NCBI GenBank assembly: GCA_017613335.1
Contig: JAGAEB010000098.1
Location: 1-12,663, forward strand
Source of the DNA: Methanosarcinaceae archaeon
Lineage (GTDB): Archaea > Halobacteriota > Methanosarcinia > Methanosarcinales > Methanosarcinaceae
DNA: 12,663 nucleotides
Direction: 5' to 3'
Part shown: positions 6,980 to 12,663 of the stretch, in pieces
Layout of the letters: each line of letters opens with the position of its first letter
Position numbering within the stretch: position 1 is the first letter of the stretch
The notes under the pieces: model-generated
What the model was told of the DNA's origin: nothing
Databases searched by the model: none
What the model saw: the letters and a program-made list of their open reading frames with translations, nothing else
Position numbers and translations under genes: made by a program

Positions 6980-7867
6980 TCAGATGCCGAAGAAGATCCT
7001 GACCGTATTGCGGACGGCGGGCGCCAGTCCGAGAATGATGATCGCGAATTTCAGGATATTCCTTGTCTGCGTGATGTCGGAGAATATGCTTTTTTTGCCG
7101 GATGTGTTTTCTTCTCCTTCTTCCGTCAGGAGGATATCGAGGGCATAGATCACGACAAGCCAGATGAGGATCTTAAGAGGGTACATCACGAAAGATGTCC
7201 CTGCCAGATCGATCAGGAACGACGGAAGGACGTGTTTTTCATAGTAACCGAAACATTCTATGCCGATGATCGTGGACGTGGCATCAAGGGCATGAGCCAG
7301 AAGAACGGCCAGATTTTCGGGGCGGGAAAAACAGGCATATTTCGTCTCTCTGAAAAGACCGGCAATGAGATATATCACGGTCGTCACGATAACGCCGCCT
7401 GCCAGAACACCTGCGGGGACCCATGCATGGGTGATCGTACAGTGCGTCAGAAGCGTTCCCGGGACGATGACTGCAAAAAGACAGCCGATACCCGCGTGAA
7501 CCTTGTGATATGATCCCGTCAGTTTAAAGTGAGTGAGCGCCAGCGAGACGATCAGACTTGAAAACGCGATCAGAAAGACGACAAAATAGATGTTCGGCGT
7601 GATCAGGAAATAGACCCAAGGCGCTTTGATGATGCCGGCATCCGCCACGACACGGAGAGATGCGCCGCCGATGACGAACGGAAGCGTTGAAAAAATGAAT
7701 CCTCTGTCGATCTTCGTCTTCGTCGCGCTGAAGAATTTCATCAGGAGAAATACGGCAATACCGAGGATGACTGCCCACGTCAGCGTATTGAAGATATTGT
7801 ACCCGGAATCATTGATGACAGGATCCAGATAATATCTGTGAATGAATTCCGAAAACGAAAAAGACAT
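6980..7867 (-). CDS. DUF63 family multi-pass membrane protein
   Basis: The 295-residue product is very hydrophobic, with about seven or eight predicted membrane helices. It matches the archaeal DUF63 family: an N-terminal IHRYYLDPVINDSGYNIFNTLTW, a central conserved HALDATSTIIGIECFGYYEKHVLP stretch containing acidic, Thr and His residues in a membrane region, and a final helix before FFGI. DUF63 is found almost only in archaea and has no assigned function; the polar residues in the membrane hint at an enzyme or transporter but this is inference. The ATG at 7867 is preferred: a TATA box lies about 33 bp upstream, which suggests a leaderless transcript. An in-frame GTG at 7876 is the alternative. 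It lies downstream of the glycosyltransferase on the same strand but behind a terminator, so it is probably a separate unit. Confidence 0.85.
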   Translation of the reverse strand: MSFSFSEFIHRYYLDPVINDSGYNIFNTLTWAVILGIAVFLLMKFFSATKTKIDRGFIFSTLPFVIGGASLRVVADAGIIKAPWVYFLITPNIYFVVFLIAFSSLIVSLALTHFKLTGSYHKVHAGIGCLFAVIVPGTLLTHCTITHAWVPAGVLAGGVIVTTVIYLIAGLFRETKYACFSRPENLAVLLAHALDATSTIIGIECFGYYEKHVLPSFLIDLAGTSFVMYPLKILIWLVVIYALDILLTEEGEENTSGKKSIFSDITQTRNILKFAIIILGLAPAVRNTVRIFFGI

Positions 7868-7890
7868 AAAAAACACGGATACAGCAAGGA

Positions 7891-7907
7891 CGGAATATTA
7901 TTAAAAA
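7891..7907 (-). promoter_or_regulatory. TATA box for the DUF63 gene
   Basis: Read on the minus strand this is TTTTTAATAATATTCCG, centred about 33 bp before the ATG at 7867. The predicted start falls at or next to that ATG, so the message is probably leaderless. No Shine-Dalgarno is present. Confidence 0.5.
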
Positions 7908-7937
7908 CATGGGATGGTCCGAAGGCGGCAGATCCGT

Positions 7938-7970
7938 AAAAAAAGGCTGTCCCGGATCCCGGACAGCCTT
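7938..7970 (-). terminator. Hairpin plus T-tract terminator for the PMT gene
   Basis: AAGGCTGTCC (7943-7952) and GGACAGCCTT (7961-7970) form a perfect 10-bp stem with an 8-nt loop. On the minus strand the stem runs straight into seven or more T (plus-strand A run 7938-7944). This is the classic bacterial-style intrinsic terminator shape and is oriented to end transcripts from the glycosyltransferase gene, about 210 nt beyond its stop, just before the DUF63 promoter. Confidence 0.75.
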
Positions 7971-7995
7971 CTGATTTGTTTTTCCGGCAGGAGTC

Positions 7996-8168
7996 GCTGT
8001 CTGAATTCCGACCGGATCTTCCGCCTGAGTTCTCAGCCGGATTTTCCGCCTGAGTTCTCAGCCGGATTTTCCGCCTGAGTTCTCAGCCGGATTTTCCGCC
8101 TGAGTTCTCAGCCGGATTTTCCGGCTGAAGATTCAGCAGGATCTTCCGGCTGAATTTTCAGCCGGTCT
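7996..8168 (-). repeat. 25-bp tandem hairpin array in the 3' region of the PMT gene
   Basis: About seven 25-bp units lie end to end. Four are identical (starts 8021, 8046, 8071, 8096) and three flanking units are diverged (about 7996, 8121 and 8146). Each unit is an inverted repeat plus a short A/T spacer: CCGCCTGA-GTTC-TCAGCCGG in the core with one mismatch, and CCGGCTGA-ATTT-TCAGCCGG, a perfect 8-bp stem, in the copy nearest the gene. The array begins about 12 nt beyond the glycosyltransferase stop and is followed by the hairpin terminator. In the minus-strand RNA it would form a row of small stem-loops. No gene is seen in 7908-8180. Confidence 0.93.
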
Positions 8169-8180
8169 GTCTTACTGTCA

Positions 8181-10031
8181 TTACTTCATGTTCAGAAGTC
8201 CTTTCAGATAGGTCGTCTGCTCGACGGTGATCTCCGATCCTGTCAGGAGCGGGAAGAACAGCCAGAACAGGTAAAGGGCGATCAGGATGAAGATGATGCC
8301 TGCCGCCAGCAGAACCAGCCTGACGATCTTCCGTGTCTTTTCATTCTCTATCTTTTCTGTCATTTCATTCAGGAACCAGAACCACCAACCGATCGCCAGA
8401 ATGCTCATGATGGCGCTCGGGAAGTAGTAGTAGATGAATGAAAGACGGCTGACGAAGATCCACGGGACGTACTGGGAGGCAAACGCGACCAGGATGCACC
8501 AGGCAGCTGTGCTTTCGCGTGCTTTTCTGTTGACGATCATCGCCAGGGGGATCGTCAGGACGGCGCAGATACCGGACCACCAGACGATCGGGTTTCCGAA
8601 ATCGTAAATGTTTTCGGCCATCCCGGGGTTATGATGAATATTGACGTGGAACCAAAGAGGCGTTTTGATCAGCGGCCAGCTCCACCATTCGGATGAATAA
8701 TTGTGCGTACTGTTCAGATTCGAATGGAAGTTGTACATATGCGTCTGCGCTCTCCAGACGGCATCAAGCGAATATCCTGTCGGCGCCAGATGCGGGACAT
8801 ATGACACACAATAGATGATCGACGGGATGACGACGAAAAAGGCAACACAGAAGAGCAGGAGCATCGGCATGTTTTTAAGATATTTTTCGAAAGGCGTGGC
8901 TGCCTTACGGCCGGAAGATCCCGGATTTTTCTTCAGAGACATGAGTTTCACGATGTGGATACCGAAGAAAAGGATCGCAAGACCGATCCCGGCATAAACG
9001 GCATTCCATTTCGTCGCCACACCGAGTCCCATCGTGATGCCTGCAAGACCGAGAGGGATCAATGTCTTTCTGAATTCGACATCATCACGGACCATGATGA
9101 CATACCTGAACATGAAAAAGAACATCAGCAGGATGAAGAACGCCGCAATGCCGTCGATCGTTGAGATACGCGTCTGTGTAAAGTGCATGCAGTCAAGCGC
9201 AAGAGCTGCCGTGACGAACGCTGCGATCGCCGTGTTGTTGAAGAGCTGCTTTCCGGTAAGGTAGATCACCGGGAGCATCAGGACACCCAGAAGCGTTCCC
9301 ATGCAGCGCCATCCGAACGGCACCATGCCGAAAATGCGGATACCGATCGAAATGATGATCTTTCCGAGCGGCGGGTGGGATGTATCGTACGGTTTCATGC
9401 CGTGGATATATTCATACGCCGTTCTGCCGTGATAGATCTCGTCGAAATACGTTCCTTTCATATAGGACGGTCTTTCCGGAACGGTCTCCTGTTCATCGAT
9501 CAGGGCTGTATTTTCTTCCCTTTTGCTCTCGTTCGTGAGAAGATAGCTTCCGGAAGGCTGAATGAACACATTTCCATCGCTTGATGCGTCCGCATCGACA
9601 AACGCGACTTCCATCAGAACAAGGCCGGCTTCTTCCGGTCTGATCGTCACGCTGCTGACATTGACGGCCTCGACCGCATTCGCTATCTGCCAGCGGAACA
9701 TCGTATTGAGTTTGTATTCTACCGACTGCGACGATATCTGTTTCATGTTGCTGTCATAATACTGTACCGTGAAATTCTGCTTCTTGCAGATGCCGCCGTA
9801 ATAGAATACTTTTGAAATGTTGTGGGGCTGATCGAACGTGATCGTCACCGATTCGTCAACAGAAGAAGCATTCCATAACGTCTGGGGATTATCGAAAGCG
9901 CCCAGAGCGGAGAAGGCAACGACTGCATAGATCAGCGTAATGGCGAGCATGATCCCGAGATCGGCCTTCGTCAGAAGCTTCCGGGAACTGCCGTCTTCAT
10001 TCTGTGTCAGTTTACTGAGATTAAAATTCAT
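8181..10031 (-). CDS. PMT-family (GT39-like) polyprenyl-phosphate-mannose protein mannosyltransferase
   Basis: The 616-residue product is a multi-pass membrane glycosyltransferase of the dolichyl-phosphate-mannose protein mannosyltransferase type. After a first helix (about 25-46) comes an extracytoplasmic domain of about 135 residues (about 50-186), rich in beta-type sequence and sequons. Next is the family's catalytic loop TYFDEIYHGRTAYEYIHG with the acidic pair D197-E198, then DTSHPPLGK (HPP at 219-221). Further helices follow, with a later external loop HSNLNSTHNYSSEWWSWPL typical of PMT loops. It likely transfers mannose or another sugar from a lipid carrier to exported proteins. Start: ATG at 10031 has AGGT seven bases upstream, whereas the longer GTG start at 10037 would leave almost no spacing. 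It is downstream of thiE with a 174-bp gap containing its own TATA-like boxes. Confidence 0.88.
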   Translation of the reverse strand: MNFNLSKLTQNEDGSSRKLLTKADLGIMLAITLIYAVVAFSALGAFDNPQTLWNASSVDESVTITFDQPHNISKVFYYGGICKKQNFTVQYYDSNMKQISSQSVEYKLNTMFRWQIANAVEAVNVSSVTIRPEEAGLVLMEVAFVDADASSDGNVFIQPSGSYLLTNESKREENTALIDEQETVPERPSYMKGTYFDEIYHGRTAYEYIHGMKPYDTSHPPLGKIIISIGIRIFGMVPFGWRCMGTLLGVLMLPVIYLTGKQLFNNTAIAAFVTAALALDCMHFTQTRISTIDGIAAFFILLMFFFMFRYVIMVRDDVEFRKTLIPLGLAGITMGLGVATKWNAVYAGIGLAILFFGIHIVKLMSLKKNPGSSGRKAATPFEKYLKNMPMLLLFCVAFFVVIPSIIYCVSYVPHLAPTGYSLDAVWRAQTHMYNFHSNLNSTHNYSSEWWSWPLIKTPLWFHVNIHHNPGMAENIYDFGNPIVWWSGICAVLTIPLAMIVNRKARESTAAWCILVAFASQYVPWIFVSRLSFIYYYFPSAIMSILAIGWWFWFLNEMTEKIENEKTRKIVRLVLLAAGIIFILIALYLFWLFFPLLTGSEITVEQTTYLKGLLNMK

Positions 10032-10079
10032 AGACACGACCTGCGGTTTGTAGAGTCAATAACTGTCAAATGATACCGG

Positions 10080-10090
10080 ACAATATACAA
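10080..10090 (-). promoter_or_regulatory. Candidate TATA box for the PMT gene
   Basis: The minus strand reads TTTGTATATTG here, giving a start near 10060 and a leader of about 30 nt with AGGT before the ATG. Two further AT-rich boxes in the gap (TTTTTATATT near 10172-10181 and GGTATAAAC near 10134-10142) are alternatives. No other gene is seen in 10038-10205. Confidence 0.4.
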
Positions 10091-10205
10091 AGTCTGTTAA
10101 AATGATATGCCGGACTGCCTGTCAAAAGATCAGTTTATACCATTCTGTAACAGACAATATCATGAATAATATAAAAACAATGCCTGAAATCCGGGCCGCA
10201 GATTC

Positions 10206-10904
10206 TCAGATCATCCCGCTGCCGGCTTTTCTGCGGCAGTCTGTGAACAGCTCTCTGATCTCTGCTGTTTCCTTTTCCGGATCCGGGCTGAGCATGACGG
10301 CGGAGACGACCGCAACGCCTGAGATGTTTTCAATGCCTCTTCCGATGAGTTCAGGTATCGTCTCCCGGTTGATACGGCCGATGACGACGAACGGGATGCG
10401 GACGCGTTTTCCGATCTCTCTGAGATCTTCTTCTGAAACAATAACGGCATCCGTTTTTGTCCCGGTCGGGAAAACAGCTCCGACGCCGAGGTAATCCGCG
10501 CCGCCGTCTTCGGCATCGAGCGCTTCTTTCAGCGTTCCTGCAGAAACGCCGATCAGTCTGTCCGGTCCCAGAAGCTTTCTGGCTGTTTCGACCGGCATAT
10601 CATCCTGCCCGACATGAAGACCGCAGTCGACCGCCAGCGCGATATCCAGTCTGTCATTGATGATGAGCGGCACGTCATATTTCTGCGTCACACGGCTCAG
10701 CATCTTTGCTTCTTCCAGAAAATCGCGCGTCGAAATGTTCTTTTCCCTGAGCTGGACGATGGATGCACCGCCGAGGATCGATCTTTCAACGACATCGGCG
10801 AGCCTGTCACGCGGACACATACCGGTATCCGTGACCAGATAAAACGTATAATCAACATCTTTGCCGGTATTTTTTCCGGAAATGCCGGAATTGAAAGAAG
10901 ACAT
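10206..10904 (-). CDS. thiE: Thiamine-phosphate synthase (ThiE)
   Basis: The 232-residue product is a TIM-barrel ThiE, which joins HMP pyrophosphate and thiazole phosphate to make thiamine monophosphate in the cytoplasm. Family motifs are QLREK (51-55), the ND pair (83-84) in IINDRLDIAL, GLHVGQDDMP (95-104), GVSAGT (119-124), ADYLGVGAVFPTGTK (136-150, thiazole-phosphate binding PTxTK) and a final GVAVVSAVM (196-204). One oddity is the usual GGI phosphate-binding turn, which reads VVIGRI with Arg177 in place of the second Gly. Length is slightly above the bacterial norm because of about 18 extra N-terminal residues. The ATG at 10904 follows a GGGGGG run eight bases upstream that can pair with the 16S tail by G-U wobble; an in-frame TTG at 10907 is less likely. 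It sits 138 bp downstream of lonB on the same strand. No THI riboswitch-like sequence was recognised in that gap. Confidence 0.93.
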   Translation of the reverse strand: MSSFNSGISGKNTGKDVDYTFYLVTDTGMCPRDRLADVVERSILGGASIVQLREKNISTRDFLEEAKMLSRVTQKYDVPLIINDRLDIALAVDCGLHVGQDDMPVETARKLLGPDRLIGVSAGTLKEALDAEDGGADYLGVGAVFPTGTKTDAVIVSEEDLREIGKRVRIPFVVIGRINRETIPELIGRGIENISGVAVVSAVMLSPDPEKETAEIRELFTDCRRKAGSGMI

Positions 10905-11045
10905 CAATATTTCCCCCCGATCAGAACGGACCGGGTCCGGAATCCGTTTTTCATATCCGGAAATCCCCTGCCGTTCGGAATTCTTTATGATCCCGTCAGA
11001 TGCCTGTCAGAAAGAGACACCTGCCGGGATCCTGAATCAGATTTC

Positions 11046-12663
11046 TCAGACTGCGCCTGCTTCGGCGTCAGCCTCTTTTTCCTGGACTTCGTCGGACACT
11101 GTATCTTTCAGCTTTCTGATGAAAGCGTCTTTGCGCGGTGAATCGACGAGCGCATTTTCAAGGACTTCCGCAATATTTTCGACAGTTATGATCTCGACCA
11201 TCTCACGGTAGGAATCTTCGATCATAACATCATCCTCATTTGCTTTCGGGATGATGACGGTCCTGACGCCTGCCTGTGCGGCAGCTTCGATCTTGTATGT
11301 CACACCGCCGATCGGAAGGACATCTCCTCTGACGGAGAGCGATCCTGTCATGGCAACGTCCTGGCGGACCGGAAGTTTTTCAAAGGCCGAAAACACGGCC
11401 GTCGCAATAGAGACGGATGCACTGTCGCCTTCGACGCCGTCGTACGATCCGACGAACTGAATGTGGATATCGATGGCTTCGATGCGTTTTCCGGCGAATT
11501 TCTTGATCACGGCAGAGACGTTTTTGACAGATTCGCGGGCAATGATTTTCAGCTGGCCTGTCGCAAAGATGTTGCCCTGCGTGCCGGAAATGGCCGGCGT
11601 CACTTCCGCAGCGATCGGGAGCATGATGCCTGAATCTCCGCCGATGACGGCCAGGCCGTTGACACGACCGATCTTTCCGCCTTCGCGGTAGAATGACTCG
11701 TAATCTTTTTTGTGCTCCAGGTAGCGGTCGGCGTACTGCTGTTCCACGGATCTGGAACTCTTTTTGGCCCGCAGGACGTGATCCGCCGTCACGACAGATG
11801 CGTTTTCTGCGCGGGCCAGGTCGCCTGCGACACGGACAAGGCCGCCGAGGTCTCTCAGGCGGAGCGTCAGGTGACCTTTCCGGCCGGAGCGTCTCTTGGC
11901 TTCGCGGATGATCTCTTTGACAGCGCCCTGATCGAAATGCGGGATGTGGCCGTCTCTCATGACTTCCTGCGCGACGAAGCGGATGTATTTGGCTTCATTC
12001 TCCGGGGTATCCGGCATGGAGTCGCGCATATAGATCTCGTAGCCGTAACCTTTGATACGGGAACGGAGTGCCGGGTGCATTTTTTCAAGAGCATCCATGT
12101 TTCCGGCGGCGACCATGATGAAGTCGCAGGGAACCGGCTCCGTTTTGACGAGAGCGCCGGAGCTTCTTTCGGACTGACCTGTGATCGCGTATTCTTTGTC
12201 CTGGAGCGCCGTCAGGAGACTCTGCTGGGATTCGATGCCGAGCGTGTTGATCTCACCGATGAAAAGGACGCCTCTGTGGGATTTGTGGATATCGCCGGCT
12301 TCGACGCGTTCGTGCGCCGGGGTTTCAAGACCGCCTGACTGGAACGGGTCGTGGCGGACATCACCGAGAAGAGCGCCGGCGTGCGCGGCCGTTGCATCGA
12401 TGTACGGCGCGTGCTGTCTGTTGTAATTGGAAACGAGGAGTTTCGGGATCAGTGCATCGTCGCGGCCGAGGAACTGGCGGGCAAATGTGGCGAAGAGAAG
12501 ACAGATGAAAATGCCCCAGAGAAGGTTCCCGGTAAAGAAGGAATAAGCAACGATCCCGATCATCACGATCGTCAGGATGATCGTCTTCGTCTGTGATTTT
12601 TTCTGCGCTTCCATGCGGTGCGCGGCGACGATCTCGCGTCCTTTTCCGGCAGGGACCCGGCGG
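11046..12663 (-). CDS. lonB: Archaeal LonB membrane-anchored ATP-dependent protease (partial, N-terminus beyond window)
   Basis: The visible 538 residues are the C-terminal part of archaeal LonB, an AAA+ protease bound to the inner face of the membrane that degrades misfolded and regulatory proteins. In order: VPAGKGREIVAAHR at the window edge, two membrane helices (just after that, separated by TGNLLWG), the Walker B region HRGVLFIGEINTL, GQSERSSGALVKTEPVPCDFIMVAAGN, the arginine-finger stretch HPALRSRIKGYGYEIYM, sensor 2 LTLRLRDLGGLVRVA, and the protease domain. The catalytic Ser is in GDSAS (codon 11421-11423) and the Lys in GGVTYKIEAA (codon 11292-11294). The reading frame stays open through the window end, so the Met at 12614 is internal and Walker A is outside the window. 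The Walker B Asp is replaced by Gly. It is upstream of thiE on the same strand; linkage is possible but not shown. Confidence 0.95.
   Translation of the reverse strand, partial: RRVPAGKGREIVAAHRMEAQKKSQTKTIILTIVMIGIVAYSFFTGNLLWGIFICLLFATFARQFLGRDDALIPKLLVSNYNRQHAPYIDATAAHAGALLGDVRHDPFQSGGLETPAHERVEAGDIHKSHRGVLFIGEINTLGIESQQSLLTALQDKEYAITGQSERSSGALVKTEPVPCDFIMVAAGNMDALEKMHPALRSRIKGYGYEIYMRDSMPDTPENEAKYIRFVAQEVMRDGHIPHFDQGAVKEIIREAKRRSGRKGHLTLRLRDLGGLVRVAGDLARAENASVVTADHVLRAKKSSRSVEQQYADRYLEHKKDYESFYREGGKIGRVNGLAVIGGDSGIMLPIAAEVTPAISGTQGNIFATGQLKIIARESVKNVSAVIKKFAGKRIEAIDIHIQFVGSYDGVEGDSASVSIATAVFSAFEKLPVRQDVAMTGSLSVRGDVLPIGGVTYKIEAAAQAGVRTVIIPKANEDDVMIEDSYREMVEIITVENIAEVLENALVDSPRKDAFIRKLKDTVSDEVQEKEADAEAGAV

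Noticed and set aside
7996..8168. CRISPR array
   Set aside because: Repeats are directly adjacent at 25 bp with no unique spacers, and no cas genes are present.
10908..11045. Thiamine riboswitch before thiE
   Set aside because: No recognisable conserved THI-box core could be seen in the 138-bp gap.
11712..12338. 208-residue plus-strand frame inside lonB
   Set aside because: Antisense shadow of a strongly conserved protease gene.
12612..12614. Met codon as the start of lonB
   Set aside because: The frame stays open upstream with family-like VPAGKGREIVAAHR, so the gene continues past the window edge.

Overview
This window looks like part of an archaeal chromosome, most likely from a methanogen of the Methanomicrobia/Methanomicrobiales type at roughly 50% GC. 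The evidence is: a membrane-anchored LonB protease, a DUF63 membrane protein, a short-form CbiX/CfbA chelatase, an XPD/Rad3-type Fe-S helicase, a GT39 mannosyltransferase, an archaeal pilin-like protein, and TATA-like boxes rather than bacterial -35/-10 promoters. The genus is not decided by the sequence alone.

Layout. Positions 39-590 (-) encode cfbA with a very large His-rich insertion. A divergent promoter region separates it from a pilin-like secreted or surface protein (830-1504, +). Next come a 39-bp minisatellite and a large Fe-S superfamily 2 helicase (1858-4353, +). A 12-bp minisatellite follows, then a GerW/YtfJ-family protein (4777-5217, +) and a DUF2953 membrane protein (5460-6788, +). 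After a 23-bp repeat array of palindromes and T-tracts, all remaining genes run on the minus strand: DUF63 (6980-7867), a PMT-family glycosyltransferase (8181-10031), thiE (10206-10904) and the 3' part of lonB (11046 to beyond the right edge). A 25-bp hairpin array and a hairpin-plus-T-tract terminator lie between the glycosyltransferase and DUF63.

How the genes relate. Most are single housekeeping units: Ni/Co insertion into sirohydrochlorin, DNA repair, thiamine synthesis, membrane proteolysis and protein O-mannosylation. The strongest functional pairing is GerW followed by DUF2953. It matches the ytfJ/ytfI pair known from spore-forming Firmicutes, yet here it sits in an apparent non-sporulating archaeon. 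The strongest non-coding pattern is that four intergenic regions each carry a different tandem repeat (39, 12, 23 and 25 bp), each directly downstream of a stop codon. Two of them (12 and 25 bp) have a homogeneous core with decayed edges, and two (23 and 25 bp) combine dyads with T- or A-rich spacers. These look like repeat-expanded 3' ends or transcript-end regions.
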